This document shows, piece after piece, positions 1-8,635 of a stretch of 42,922 nt of DNA. The translations under genes were made by a program, and so were the position numbers. Numbering within the stretch: the stretch's first letter is position 1; every line of letters begins with the position of its first letter. The stretch comes from Tetragenococcus sp. (lineage in GTDB: Bacteria > Bacillota > Bacilli > Lactobacillales > Enterococcaceae). The notes under the pieces were generated by a model. It was not told the origin of the DNA. It worked only from the letters and a program-made list of their open reading frames with translations, and did not search any database. The stretch is taken from NCBI GenBank assembly GCA_030462125.1, contig JAKDZT010000003.1:1-42922 (forward strand), written 5' to 3'.

Positions 1-50
1 AAAAAGCCCCGAGTACAAACGATAGAAATATCGTGTGACTCGGGGCTTTT
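1..50. terminator. Bidirectional intrinsic terminator, nested stem
   Basis: Arms AAAAAGCCCCGAGT (1-14) and ACTCGGGGCTTTTT (37-50) pair perfectly. A second short stem, ACGATA/TATCGT, sits inside the loop. There is a T tract on both strands, so it can end ysxC (minus) and any gene converging from left of the window. Confidence 0.85.
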
Positions 51-109
51 TAATATTTATTTAAATCAACTAGAGTAAAAGCTAACAACTTAGTTTTACG
101 ATGCCTATA

Positions 110-691
110 TTAAATAAAGGATTCAATCGCATTCCAAGCCTCTTCTTTCCCCTCTTTTGTCTCAGTTGAAAATACTACAAAGGCGTCGTTTTCATCAAAA
201 TCTAAAATATCTTTGACTCGCTCTATTTGTTGATTCTTTTTGTTTTTGGGAACTTTATCCGCTTTGGTCGCCACTAAGATGACAGGAAATTCATAATACT
301 TCAAAAAATCATACATTTGAATATCTCCTTCAGTAGGATCGTGACGCATATCAATTAAAGAAATAACCGCTTGTAACTGTTTACGCTTGGAAAAGTATTC
401 TTCGATCATTTCGCCCCACTTGGCACGTTCTTTTTTTGAAACCTTAGCATAGCCGTACCCAGGCAAGTCCACAAAGTGAAATTTATCCTCAATTAAGTAA
501 AAGTTAAGCGTCTGGGTTCTTCCTGGTTTAGAAGAAGTTCGTGCTAATTTTTTTCGATCAATCAGGGTATTAATAAAGGATGATTTCCCCACATTGGAAC
601 GTCCTGCTAAAGCAATTTCCGGTAAGGAAGATTTAGGATATTGCTTTTTTGAAACCGCACTAATAATAATATCTGCTGAATGGACTTTCAT
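110..691 (-). CDS. ysxC: Ribosome biogenesis GTPase YsxC/EngB
   Basis: A 193-residue TrmE-Era-EngA-EngB-Septin-like GTPase needed for late assembly of the 50S subunit; cytoplasmic and normally essential. Visible motifs are G1 GRSNVGKS (residues 30-37), G3 DLPGYG (near 75) and G4 TKAD (near 142), and the length is that of the family. The ATG follows AGGAGG with about 6 nt spacing. It lies just downstream of clpX, the order known from Bacillus and enterococci, but a hairpin at 718-750 separates the two, so ysxC probably depends on read-through or a weak promoter near 700-750. Only the first 109 bases of the window lie beyond it, and they hold a terminator. Nothing unusual was seen in the protein. 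Confidence 0.97.
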   Translation of the reverse strand: MKVHSADIIISAVSKKQYPKSSLPEIALAGRSNVGKSSFINTLIDRKKLARTSSKPGRTQTLNFYLIEDKFHFVDLPGYGYAKVSKKERAKWGEMIEEYFSKRKQLQAVISLIDMRHDPTEGDIQMYDFLKYYEFPVILVATKADKVPKNKKNQQIERVKDILDFDENDAFVVFSTETKEGKEEAWNAIESFI

Positions 692-717
692 ATACTCCTC
701 CTGGATATTTTCTAGAA

Positions 718-750
718 ATAAAACCGGATAGAAGGATTTTCTATCCGGTT
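718..750 (-). terminator. clpX terminator
   Basis: 12-bp perfect arms AACCGGATAGAA (722-733) and TTCTATCCGGTT (739-750) with a 5-nt loop. On the minus strand the stem is followed by TTTTATTT. It lies directly after the clpX stop codon and before ysxC, so it should end or attenuate the clpX message. Confidence 0.75.
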
Positions 751-758
751 AAATATCG

Positions 759-2024
759 TTAACCTGCTTTTTTCTCTTCTGCGTAAGTAATTTCTGGCGC
801 TTCTGTTCCATCTACCGCGCCTTCGGTAATATCCACTTTTTGAATCGACTCTTTGGAAGGAACGTCAAACATGGTATCCATCATAATCTCTTCAATGATC
901 GAACGTAAACCTCGTGCACCTGTGCCCCGGTCAATCGCTTTGTTAGCGATAGCCCGTAGTCCTTCTTCATCAAATTCAAGCTCGGTATCATCTAAAGCTA
1001 ATAATTTCTTATATTGTTTAACTAACGCATTCTTAGGTTCAGTTAAAATACGTATCAAATCATCTTGTGTTAATTTTTCCAAAGCTGCGGTTACTGGCAA
1101 ACGTCCAATAAATTCTGGAATTAAACCGAAGTTTAGTAAGTCTTCTGGAATAATATATTGCATAACACTTTCTTCATCCGAGATTTGTTGGTTATTTGCG
1201 CCAAAGCCGATTGCTTTTTCACCTAGACGGTTCTTAACGATCGAATCGATACCATCAAAAGCGCCACCTACAATAAATAGAATGTTACTTGTATCGATTT
1301 GAATCATTTCTTGTTGCGGATGCTTGCGTCCTCCTTGAGGCGGAACACTTGCAGTCGTGCCTTCTAAGATTTTCAATAGCGCTTGTTGGACGCCTTCGCC
1401 AGATACATCACGTGTAATGGAAACATTTTCGCTTTTACGTGCAATCTTATCAATTTCATCGATATAGATAATACCCTTTTCAGCTCGTTCAACGTTGTTA
1501 TCAGCAGATTGCAAAAGTTTTAGCAAGATATTTTCTACATCATCACCGACATACCCTGCTTCTGTAAGACTCGTGGCATCCGCCATAGCAAATGGAACAT
1601 TTAGCGTTCTGGCTAGAGTTTGTGCTAAGAATGTTTTACCAGAGCCAGTAGGTCCGATTAAGCAGATATTACTTTTTTGTAATTCTACATCTTCTTCATC
1701 TTCAGTTTCAGCCTCAGAATTATCTGTATCGGCGTTCACTCGCTTATAATGGTTATAAACAGCTACTGACAAGGCTTTTTTGGCCTGATCTTGTCCTATC
1801 ACATATTCATTTAATGCATCTAAAATTTCTCGTGGTGTAGGTACCTCTGTAATTTCATGATCAGCATCTTCATAGAACTCTTCATCAATAATATCTTTAC
1901 ATAGATTAATACATTCATCACAAATGTAAACACCCGGACCGGCAACAATCTTTCTTACTTCCTCCTGGGTTTTTCCACAAAAAGAGCAGCGAACCGGTTG
2001 ATTTGTATCTGTGTCGTCATACAT
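759..2024 (-). CDS. clpX: ATP-dependent Clp protease ATP-binding subunit ClpX
   Basis: AAA+ unfoldase that feeds substrates to ClpP. With the ATG at 2024 the protein has 421 residues. Upstream in-frame GTG-AAC-ACT codons overlap the spacer of the AAGGAG Shine-Dalgarno (8 nt before this ATG), so the longer form from 2033 is unlikely. The N-terminal zinc-binding domain has CxxC-n18-CxxC (C13, C16, C35, C38). Further on are Walker A GPTGSGKT, Walker [11 protein letters not shown], the IGF-type ClpP-docking loop (KAIGFGA) and sensor motifs GRLP and GARGLR. An extended -10 (TGCTAAAAT) lies upstream near 2134-2142. Its own terminator follows. No CtsR-type operator is visible upstream, unlike clpB in this window. 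Confidence 0.97.
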   Translation of the reverse strand: MYDDTDTNQPVRCSFCGKTQEEVRKIVAGPGVYICDECINLCKDIIDEEFYEDADHEITEVPTPREILDALNEYVIGQDQAKKALSVAVYNHYKRVNADTDNSEAETEDEEDVELQKSNICLIGPTGSGKTFLAQTLARTLNVPFAMADATSLTEAGYVGDDVENILLKLLQSADNNVERAEKGIIYIDEIDKIARKSENVSITRDVSGEGVQQALLKILEGTTASVPPQGGRKHPQQEMIQIDTSNILFIVGGAFDGIDSIVKNRLGEKAIGFGANNQQISDEESVMQYIIPEDLLNFGLIPEFIGRLPVTAALEKLTQDDLIRILTEPKNALVKQYKKLLALDDTELEFDEEGLRAIANKAIDRGTGARGLRSIIEEIMMDTMFDVPSKESIQKVDITEGAVDGTEAPEITYAEEKKAG

Positions 2025-2133
2025 AGTGTTCACTCCTTAGTTAGCGATTGAAGATCGCTTGTCTTCTTTTACACCACTTTTTTGTGTAAATATCGCTTAA
2101 GTTCAGCCGTTTACATTAAAACAGCCTTTAGTT

Positions 2134-2142
2134 ATTTTAGCA
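2134..2142 (-). promoter_or_regulatory. Candidate clpX promoter (extended -10)
   Basis: The minus strand reads TGC-TAAAAT, an extended -10 about 110 nt upstream of the clpX ATG, in an AT-rich stretch with no good -35. A 5' leader of about 100 nt would result; it contains a possible short hairpin (AGCGATCTTCAATCGCT, near 2043-2060). Confidence 0.4.
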
Positions 2143-2192
2143 TAATTAAAATAAAAGAAAAAGTCTTTTACCCTTGGGAATTAAGGTTCTTT

Positions 2193-2227
2193 AAAGAAAA
2201 GCGGTCTGCCTAATAAAAGACAGACCG
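2193..2227 (-). terminator. tig terminator
   Basis: 7-bp stem CGGTCTG (2202-2208) / CAGACCG (2221-2227). The minus strand continues TTTTCTTT after the hairpin, which fits termination after tig before the clpX promoter. Confidence 0.7.
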
Positions 2228-2260
2228 TTTATACCCTATATTAGGATCTAGTTGAACTTT

Positions 2261-3544
2261 TTATTCTTCAATTGCTGTTGATGTTACTAGGTCTACAGCT
2301 TTTTTCATATTGATATCATGTTCAAGCATATCTTCTGACAAAACAGAACGTACTTGTGATTCTGGCATATTATAAGATTGTGCTAAATCCTTCACTTCCG
2401 ATTCAACTTCTTCATCTGTTGCTTGGAAGTTTTCTTCGTCTACAATAGCTTCAATCACGAGATTCGTTTTTACGCGTGTACCAGCTTCACCCTTGAATTG
2501 TTCACGCAAGTCGTCTTCAGAAGTGCCTGTAATTTGATAATACATTTCAGCACTGATACCTTGTTGTTGCAAGTTATTCAAGAATTCATCCATGGCGCGC
2601 TTCACTTCGTCGTCGATCATTACTTGCTGCAATTCAACAACTTCAGCATTATCAACAGCTTGTTTAATGGCTGATTCTTCTACAGCTTCTTGCGCTGCTT
2701 TTTCTTTACTATCTTTAATTTCTTTACGATATTTTTCTCTTAATTCATCTAATGTTTCTACTTCATCGTCTAGATCTTTTGCTAATTCATCATCTAATTC
2801 TGGTAATTCTTTTTCTTTAACTTCATGAACCGTTACTTTGAAGACAGCTTCTTTTCCAGCTAAGTCTTCTGCTTGGTAGTCTTCAGGGAAAGTAACTGTT
2901 ACGTCTAAGTTATCGCCAGCTTTAGCGCCCACTAGTTGTTCTTCAAAACCAGGAATAAAGGAATTTGATCCTAATTCAAGAGAATGATTTTCCGCTTTTC
3001 CGCCTTCAAATGATTCACCATCTACGAAACCTTCAAAATCAATCACAACGGTATCGCCATTAGCTGCTGGTTCATCTTCTTTAATGACCATTTCAGCTTG
3101 TTGTTCTTGTTGGTTTTTCAAACGGTCTTCTACGTCTTGGTCAGTTACTTCACGATCTTGTTTTTCAACTTTTAGATCTTTATATTGTCCTAATTTCACT
3201 TCTGGTTTTACCGTTACTTCGGCTTTAATGACCCAGTCTTCCCCTTTTTCCATGCTTTCAACATCAACTTTAGGTTGAGAAACTGGTTCAATTCCTGTTT
3301 CTTCAACTGCCGCTTCATAGTTAGCTGGTAAAAGATCATTTACTGTATCTTCATATAAAGATTCTTCCCCATACATCCGGTCAAAAACCGTACGAGAAAC
3401 TTTTCCTTTACGAAAACCTGGAATGTTCAGATCTTTTTTTACCTTATTAAATGTTTTAGTTAAACCTTTTTGAATGTCTTCTTGTGCAATTGAAAATGTC
3501 AATACACCATCATTGGTGCCTGTTTTTTCCCATTTTGCAGTCAT
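2261..3544 (-). CDS. tig: Trigger factor, ribosome-associated chaperone
   Basis: 427 residues, the usual length. The N-terminal ribosome-binding domain carries the signature GFRKGK (near residues 43-48) that docks on protein L23. A central FKBP-type prolyl isomerase domain follows ([14 protein letters not shown] to the [11 protein letters not shown] stretch). The long helical, very acidic C-terminal domain cradles nascent chains. The ATG follows CGGAGGG. The gene has its own promoter (TTTACA-17-TACTAT, 3606-3634) and a terminator, so it forms a single-gene unit just upstream of clpX, as is usual in Firmicutes. An inverted repeat brackets the -35 (see findings). Confidence 0.97.
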   Translation of the reverse strand: MTAKWEKTGTNDGVLTFSIAQEDIQKGLTKTFNKVKKDLNIPGFRKGKVSRTVFDRMYGEESLYEDTVNDLLPANYEAAVEETGIEPVSQPKVDVESMEKGEDWVIKAEVTVKPEVKLGQYKDLKVEKQDREVTDQDVEDRLKNQQEQQAEMVIKEDEPAANGDTVVIDFEGFVDGESFEGGKAENHSLELGSNSFIPGFEEQLVGAKAGDNLDVTVTFPEDYQAEDLAGKEAVFKVTVHEVKEKELPELDDELAKDLDDEVETLDELREKYRKEIKDSKEKAAQEAVEESAIKQAVDNAEVVELQQVMIDDEVKRAMDEFLNNLQQQGISAEMYYQITGTSEDDLREQFKGEAGTRVKTNLVIEAIVDEENFQATDEEVESEVKDLAQSYNMPESQVRSVLSEDMLEHDINMKKAVDLVTSTAIEE

Positions 3545-3605
3545 GTAATTCCCTCCGAATTAATTAATAAATTTACATATGAAATAGTTTCATGCATACC
3601 TTTAA

Positions 3606-3634
3606 ATAGTACACTAACGCCTTTAAATTGTAAA
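3606..3634 (-). promoter_or_regulatory. tig promoter
   Basis: On the minus strand a -35 TTTACA (3634-3629), a 17-bp spacer and a -10 TACTAT (3611-3606) precede tig by about 60 nt. The -35 lies between the arms of an inverted repeat (3619-3627 / 3638-3646). Confidence 0.65.
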
Positions 3635-3646
3635 CATTTTAAAGGC
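3619..3646. repeat. Inverted repeat around the tig -35
   Basis: Perfect 9-bp arms GCCTTTAAA (3619-3627) and TTTAAAGGC (3638-3646), 10-nt centre containing the whole -35 hexamer. It starts 8 nt after the stop codon of the TPR gene and has no T tail, so an operator is at least as likely as a terminator. Confidence 0.5.
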
Positions 3647-3654
3647 AAACTTCC

Positions 3655-4593
3655 TTAATTTCTATGCATTTCGCCTAAACTTTGATAAATTTGACGAAGT
3701 TTTTGCTTCTTGTCTTGAATTTGTTGGTACTCACCCCAACACTTTGGATCAATATTTTCCCCAAACATCGCCTGATATTCCAAAATGTAACTTTGTGCCC
3801 AGTCTACTGCTTGGTTTTTGTCAGGCAAGAAAGGATACAATAAAGCAAAGTGTGCTTTGATTTCAGGAATTATCAGCATCTTCAACTGTGGGTTATCCTG
3901 CACTTCTTCTTCAACTACTGCAAGAGTTTTACGTAATACTTCGGTATCTTCAGGTAAAGGTAATTCTTCCAAAGTTACTTTTTTATTATCAATAAAGACA
4001 TCACCTGTCGCTCCATCTTGGACTAACTCTTCTATAAGTTTAGGTGGAATAAATGGATTTTGTGCCTCGAGTAGATATTCTTGGCAAATGGACAAAAAAT
4101 CAGCTAAAGAAATGCCTTTTATCAGCGTTTGCCATTCCTGAGGAGCAATGGGTTGCAGGGTTCCATCTAAATAAGCAAGTTGTTTCTTTTTAGCATTTTT
4201 AAGGTCGTAAGAAAGGAATTCCTGAGCGTTTTCTAGCTGATTTAGTTCCTTTCTTAATTGAACTAAAAAATCAGTTTTCTTTCTATTATGCAATAACTTA
4301 TGAGCTGCTAAAAATTGCGTATCTAAAAGTAACAAATGAAAATATTCTGTGAAGCCCTCTCTATCGTTCATAAAAGCAGTAAAATGATCATCTGCCAGCT
4401 GCAAAGCACCTTCATAGTCGCCTAGATGTTGTAGAGCCGTAACTAATTTTTTAGCGTAAGAGAAAATTGGCTCCTGTTGATATAATTTTTTAAAATCATT
4501 TTTAGCTGCTAAAAAGTCTTGGGCTTGCATGTTTTTGTTGCCACTTTCCAGCAAGCGTTTATTTTCATCAGGAAAATCAATGATATCTGCCAT
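3655..4593 (-). CDS. TPR-like helical repeat protein, function unknown
   Basis: 312 residues, soluble, no signal peptide or membrane segment. The N-terminal third looks like tetratricopeptide helices (AAKNDFKKLYQQEPIFSYAKKLVTALQHLGDYEGALQLADDHF). The rest is acidic helical sequence with no catalytic motif that I recognise. The ATG follows AGAGGAT. It is the last gene of the sppA-RDD-TPR operon, 19 nt after the RDD gene. Operon context suggests a cytoplasmic adaptor linked to the membrane proteins upstream, but that is inference only. It resembles hypothetical TPR proteins of enterococci and lactobacilli. Confidence 0.8.
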   Translation of the reverse strand: MADIIDFPDENKRLLESGNKNMQAQDFLAAKNDFKKLYQQEPIFSYAKKLVTALQHLGDYEGALQLADDHFTAFMNDREGFTEYFHLLLLDTQFLAAHKLLHNRKKTDFLVQLRKELNQLENAQEFLSYDLKNAKKKQLAYLDGTLQPIAPQEWQTLIKGISLADFLSICQEYLLEAQNPFIPPKLIEELVQDGATGDVFIDNKKVTLEELPLPEDTEVLRKTLAVVEEEVQDNPQLKMLIIPEIKAHFALLYPFLPDKNQAVDWAQSYILEYQAMFGENIDPKCWGEYQQIQDKKQKLRQIYQSLGEMHRN

Positions 4594-4612
4594 ATTATCC
4601 TCTTTCTTTCAT

Positions 4613-5233
4613 TTAAGCATTCGCTTTTTGATTAAACGCTTGAATCAAATTGATCGTTACCACACTGGTATCCGCAAAATAATCCGCTACATGTTGCTTT
4701 TTACGTGTAAAGATTGTAGGCACATAACCTAAGTATAAAAGCGGGTTAAGTTGTAAGACAAAACGGAGAGCGGTCTCTCGAATCAAAACCGTCTTCCAAG
4801 TTAATTTTTTCTCGGTTAAACAAATGACGCGAATACCAAAAATCATTTTCCCTACTGTCTGTCCTCGGTTTAATTTTGTTAATAAAGTAAAATAAGCCAA
4901 GTAAATAGCTAAAGCAAGTAAACTATAGGTACTTAAGAATTCGCTAGATTGTTCTATAGAAAACCAAGCAAAAGGAGCACTCAAAACGACAGTAGTTATC
5001 GCATGAATACAAAGTAAATCAACGATAAAAGCAAACAAACGAATCCAAAAACCGGCAAAAAAATAATTGGGGAAATCATTAGTGTAACTTTTTTTCTGTG
5101 GTTTTTCTTCGTATTGTTGCCAATCAGTCTTTTTTTGCGCCACTTCATCTTGAGTATATTCTTCAGATTTAAAAGAAGTTAATACTTTATGATAAAACCC
5201 TTTTTGTTTGGTTTCATTTTCTTGTTCGGACAT
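4613..5233 (-). CDS. RDD family membrane protein
   Basis: 206 residues from the ATG at 5233, which lies 8 nt after GGAGG; the upstream in-frame ATG at 5248 is part of that Shine-Dalgarno region and is rejected. An acidic/basic cytoplasmic N-terminus of about 65 residues is followed by the RDD domain. It has helix 1 with the family Arg and Asp residues (FWIRLFAFIVDLLCIHAITTVV), a second hydrophobic helix (SLLALAIYLAYFTLLTKL), the GQTVGKMIFGIRV signature, and a third hydrophobic segment. RDD proteins are poorly defined; some have been linked to Na+/H+ antiport. It starts one base after the sppA stop codon, so the two are probably translationally coupled. Confidence 0.88.
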   Translation of the reverse strand: MSEQENETKQKGFYHKVLTSFKSEEYTQDEVAQKKTDWQQYEEKPQKKSYTNDFPNYFFAGFWIRLFAFIVDLLCIHAITTVVLSAPFAWFSIEQSSEFLSTYSLLALAIYLAYFTLLTKLNRGQTVGKMIFGIRVICLTEKKLTWKTVLIRETALRFVLQLNPLLYLGYVPTIFTRKKQHVADYFADTSVVTINLIQAFNQKANA

Positions 5234-5234
5234 C

Positions 5235-6257
5235 CTATTCACCTCCATAGTAATACATCGGTTTTGGTGCTTCAGGTGTGCCGATACGTTCGATCACGTT
5301 GAGCATACGATCTGTGTCTGTTTGTTTCAGTCCTTGTGCTTGAGCAAATTTGGAACCTAACCAAGTACGATCAAAACGAGTCGTAGAAACATCATATTCA
5401 AAAACTTGGGCATTTTGTAATTGTTCATCTTTTTTTAGAGAGGTTAAAGCATCTTCAGGAAAGCCAATTTCATCGATTAGTTCGTTATCCTCTGCTTGCT
5501 GGCCATCATAAATACGTCCATCCGCAACTTCACGTACTTGTTCTTCTGGCATATCACGGCCATCTGCTACAACTTGCACAAAACGGTCATAGGAATTGTC
5601 CACAAAGTCTTGCATGACTTCCTCATCTTCTTCTGTCGGTTCTCTGATAGCTGATCCCATATCTTTTAATGATCCACTCTTATACGTTTGATCTTCAATC
5701 CCTAAATTTTCCATTAACTCAGAAAAATTTACTCCAGACATAATAACGCCAATGGAACCTGTCAAGGTTTCTGACGTAGCAAAAATTTTATCCGCCGCCG
5801 CAGAAACATAATAACCTCCGCTAGCGCCCATATTTTTCATACTAACATAAACAGGGACATCATTTGCCTGAATTGCTCGGAGTTCTTTGGCAATTTCGGA
5901 GCTTTCATATACACCTCCACCTGGTGTATTTACTTCTAAAAGCACTGCAGCAACCGATGGATCTTCTTGAATTTCTTTTAATTGTTCTAGGAAAAATTGG
6001 TGATCATACTCTTCGCCTGAAAACAGATCTTCTGTCCCTGTATCCACGATCGTCCCCTCAAGAGATAGCTGTGCGATCCTTTGTCCTTCTTCCCCTTCTT
6101 CTATAACTTCTTCATTTATTTCATTGGAGCCAAATAATAGTGCATCTGTTCCGCTTAAAGCATCTTCTTCAGTGTCTCTTGTCATAAATGATGCAACAGC
6201 GGAAAAAATAAATAAAGCTGCAGCAATCATCACTGCAATCCAACGTCTTTTATTCAT
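5235..6257 (-). CDS. sppA: Signal peptide peptidase SppA, serine protease
   Basis: 340 residues, the short Gram-positive form with a single S49 peptidase domain. An N-terminal membrane anchor (about residues 5-24) precedes an extracytoplasmic protease. The Ser/Lys dyad is visible: S146 in GASGGYY and K198 in YKSGSLKD. The NTPGGGVYESSEIA motif (110 onward) helps form the oxyanion region. SppA degrades signal peptides left in the membrane and, in Bacillus, takes part in resistance to cationic peptides together with SppI. The ATG follows GGAGG. A -10 TATAAT lies at 6307-6302. It is the first gene of an operon with the RDD and TPR genes and is divergent from glmS. Confidence 0.95.
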   Translation of the reverse strand: MNKRRWIAVMIAAALFIFSAVASFMTRDTEEDALSGTDALLFGSNEINEEVIEEGEEGQRIAQLSLEGTIVDTGTEDLFSGEEYDHQFFLEQLKEIQEDPSVAAVLLEVNTPGGGVYESSEIAKELRAIQANDVPVYVSMKNMGASGGYYVSAAADKIFATSETLTGSIGVIMSGVNFSELMENLGIEDQTYKSGSLKDMGSAIREPTEEDEEVMQDFVDNSYDRFVQVVADGRDMPEEQVREVADGRIYDGQQAEDNELIDEIGFPEDALTSLKKDEQLQNAQVFEYDVSTTRFDRTWLGSKFAQAQGLKQTDTDRMLNVIERIGTPEAPKPMYYYGGE

Positions 6258-6301
6258 TTATACCCTCCTTTTTTTAACTATGCAAAAATATTGCTGTCTT
6301 T

Positions 6302-6307
6302 ATTATA
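6302..6307 (-). promoter_or_regulatory. Candidate sppA promoter -10
   Basis: A perfect TATAAT on the minus strand about 45 nt upstream of the sppA ATG. No strong -35 is visible at 17 bp. Confidence 0.45.
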
Positions 6308-6388
6308 TCGAAAGTTTTCTGTTTCGTATAGAAAAAAAGATAATTCTATATTTTATTATATAGACCAATTTTCTTTTTATGATTTTTC

Positions 6389-6417
6389 TTGACTTAAAAA
6401 CAATTTATGTATATCAT
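6389..6417 (+). promoter_or_regulatory. glmS promoter
   Basis: -35 TTGACT (6389-6394), 17-bp spacer, -10 TATCAT (6412-6417). The predicted start of transcription is near 6424, about 50 nt before the ribozyme cleavage site. Confidence 0.75.
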
Positions 6418-6469
6418 TACCACTGTATTTCTAATTAATAAAAAATAAGGAGGATAACTATACCATTAT

Positions 6470-6618
6470 CGAATAGCGCCAGATCTGTTTTTTACAACAG
6501 AAGACGAGGAAAAGAGTTTATCGAAAGAATCGGCGGGTAGCTCTAGGGTCTGCACTCTAAAGACAAGAACAAACACAAACTGCGAAGTTTGCACAAAAAC
6601 CTTGTCACGCAGTTAGAA
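6470..6618 (+). ncRNA. glmS ribozyme/riboswitch (glucosamine-6-phosphate)
   Basis: The 5' leader of glmS carries the conserved core of the glmS ribozyme: A|GCGCC with cleavage expected between 6475 and 6476, GACGAGG (6504-6510), TTTATCGAAA followed by ATCGGCGGGTAG, and TCTGCAC (6550s). Supporting stems are CTGTT/AACAG (P1-like), GAGTT-region/AGCTC (P2-like) and CAAACT-GCGA-AGTTTG (P4-like). Known biology: glucosamine-6-phosphate acts as a cofactor for self-cleavage, and the cleaved mRNA is degraded by RNase J, which lowers GlmS output. Boundaries are approximate. Confidence 0.93.
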
Positions 6619-6652
6619 ATACATAATGTTAAAAGAAAGTAGGAATCTCATT

Positions 6653-8464
6653 ATGTGTGGAATTGTAGGAATAGTAGGAAAAGATCATGCAGAACAAGTG
6701 ATTATTAATGGTTTACAACGTTTGGAATATCGTGGTTATGATTCAGCCGGTCTCTTTGTATCAGATGACAAACAGGAACATTTGATCAAATCTCAAGGCC
6801 GTATTAAAAATTTACAAGACAAAGTTACCAGTGATGTCGACGGGAGTATCGGTATTGGACACACTCGTTGGGCAACGCATGGGAAACCGTCAGAAGAAAA
6901 TGCACACCCCCATACTTCACAAAATGGCAAACTCGTGTTAGTGCACAATGGCGTCATCGAAAATTTTGAAGAACTTTCTCAAACTTATTTGGCTGGCGAA
7001 ACCTTTTACGGACAAACAGACACTGAAATTGTCGTTAATTTAATTGCTTCATTTATGGAAAACGAAGGCTTGTCTACTAAAGCAGCCTTTAAAAAAGCTA
7101 TTACAGTGATTCGTGGCTCATACGCATTTGCGTTAGTCTATAAAGATGAACCTGAAACCATTTATGTTGCTAAAAATAAAAGTCCTTTATTGATTGGTTT
7201 AGGTGATGGTTTCAATGTCATCGCTAGTGATGCTTTAGCAGTATTAGATCAAACACATGAATTTGTCGAAATTGCCGACAATGAATTAGTCACAGTTACT
7301 GCAAATGGCGTCATCATCGAAAACCAAGCAGGCGAAACGATCCAACGTGATTCTTATGAAGCGCAATTGGATGCCTCCGATATTGAAAAAGGCACCTATC
7401 CTTTTTATATGTTAAAAGAAGTGGATGAACAACCGACTGTCATGCGTAAATTGACACAAGAATATCGCGACGAACACGGCAATGTGAACATTGATCCAGC
7501 TTTAGTCGCAGAAGTCGCAGACAGTGATCGGATTTATATCGTAGCTTGCGGAACAAGTTATAATGCTGGCTGGGCAGCTAAAAGTTTGATTGAAACTATA
7601 ACTCAAATCCCGGTAGAAGTACAACTTTCGAGTGAATTTGGTTATAATATGCCACTGCTTTCTAAAAAACCTTTCTTTATTTATTTAACACAAAGTGGAG
7701 AAACAGCTGACAGTAGACAAGTTTTGGTTCAAACCAATCGTTTAGGGTTCCCTTCATTAACGGTAACTAACGTTGCTGGTTCAACCTTATCTAGAGAAGC
7801 TAAATATACGTTATTACTACACGCTGGACCAGAAATTGCTGTGGCGTCAACGAAAGCTTACACAGCTCAAATTGCGATGCTAGCTATCTTGACACAAGCT
7901 GTAGGAGAAAGCAAAAATACCATAGCTAGCCAATCTTTCGATGCCTTTCATGAATTATCAATTGCTGCAGCTGGCATGGAAACTATGGTTGATCAAAAAG
8001 AAGAACTTGCAAGTCTAGTGGACCAATATCTTAGCACTACTCGTAATGCTTTTTATATCGGACGTGGAAATGATTACTTTGTGGCTTCAGAAGCCGCTTT
8101 GAAATTAAAAGAAATTTCTTATGTACAAGCAGAAGGTTTTGCAGCGGGTGAGTTAAAACACGGGACCATCGCCTTAATTGAAGAAGGCACGCCTGTTTTG
8201 GGAATTATCACCGATGAAAAAACGGGCCCACATACTCGCGGAAACTTAAAAGAAGTAGAAAGCCGCGGAGCTAATACCCTCGTGATTGCTTCAGAAGACT
8301 TAGCTCGTGAAGGGGATCAAATCGTACTACCAACGGTACATCCATTGCTGACAAGCTTAGTCTCGGTTGTGCCAACACAGTTGATCGCTTATTACGCTTC
8401 ATTACAACGTGGTTATGATGTCGATAAACCTAGAAACTTAGCCAAATCAGTTACAGTCGAATAA
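6653..8464 (+). CDS. glmS: Glutamine-fructose-6-phosphate aminotransferase
   Basis: Makes glucosamine-6-phosphate from fructose-6-phosphate and glutamine, the first step to UDP-GlcNAc and the cell wall. The start is set at the ATG of MCGIVGIVG because the nucleophile must be the Cys after Met, and AGGA lies 8 nt before it; an earlier in-frame ATG at 6626 would bury the Cys. That gives 603 residues. The N-terminal glutaminase domain has GHTRWATHG and HNGVIENF; two SIS sugar-isomerase domains follow (CGTSYNAGW, SQSGETADSRQ, GRGNDYFVASEAALKLKEISY) with the C-terminal KSVTVE. It is controlled by the leader ribozyme and ends at a strong terminator. Confidence 0.98.
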   Translation: MCGIVGIVGKDHAEQVIINGLQRLEYRGYDSAGLFVSDDKQEHLIKSQGRIKNLQDKVTSDVDGSIGIGHTRWATHGKPSEENAHPHTSQNGKLVLVHNGVIENFEELSQTYLAGETFYGQTDTEIVVNLIASFMENEGLSTKAAFKKAITVIRGSYAFALVYKDEPETIYVAKNKSPLLIGLGDGFNVIASDALAVLDQTHEFVEIADNELVTVTANGVIIENQAGETIQRDSYEAQLDASDIEKGTYPFYMLKEVDEQPTVMRKLTQEYRDEHGNVNIDPALVAEVADSDRIYIVACGTSYNAGWAAKSLIETITQIPVEVQLSSEFGYNMPLLSKKPFFIYLTQSGETADSRQVLVQTNRLGFPSLTVTNVAGSTLSREAKYTLLLHAGPEIAVASTKAYTAQIAMLAILTQAVGESKNTIASQSFDAFHELSIAAAGMETMVDQKEELASLVDQYLSTTRNAFYIGRGNDYFVASEAALKLKEISYVQAEGFAAGELKHGTIALIEEGTPVLGIITDEKTGPHTRGNLKEVESRGANTLVIASEDLAREGDQIVLPTVHPLLTSLVSVVPTQLIAYYASLQRGYDVDKPRNLAKSVTVE

Positions 8465-8469
8465 GTAAC

Positions 8470-8510
8470 AAAAAACTTGCAACCTCAATAACGAAGGTTG
8501 CAAGTTTTTT
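8470..8510 (+). terminator. glmS terminator
   Basis: A 16-bp perfect stem, AAAAAACTTGCAACCT (8470-8485) and AGGTTGCAAGTTTTTT (8495-8510), with a 9-nt loop and a T tract directly after the glmS stop. Confidence 0.92.
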
Positions 8511-8635
8511 GTATATAGGAAACTTCAGGGACAATTTGCGAAATCTTGAGGTGCAAAATTGAAACTCTTACTCAACTTGAAATTATTGAAGAATAAAACT
8601 GAAAAACCTTACTCAAGAATTATTAAACTCATTTT

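Noticed and set aside
853-1302. Plus-strand open frames of 60-150 codons inside clpX, tig, clpB, polA and others
   Set aside because: They lie opposite strongly conserved genes, have low-complexity Ser/Leu-rich translations and no ribosome binding sites; antisense shadows.
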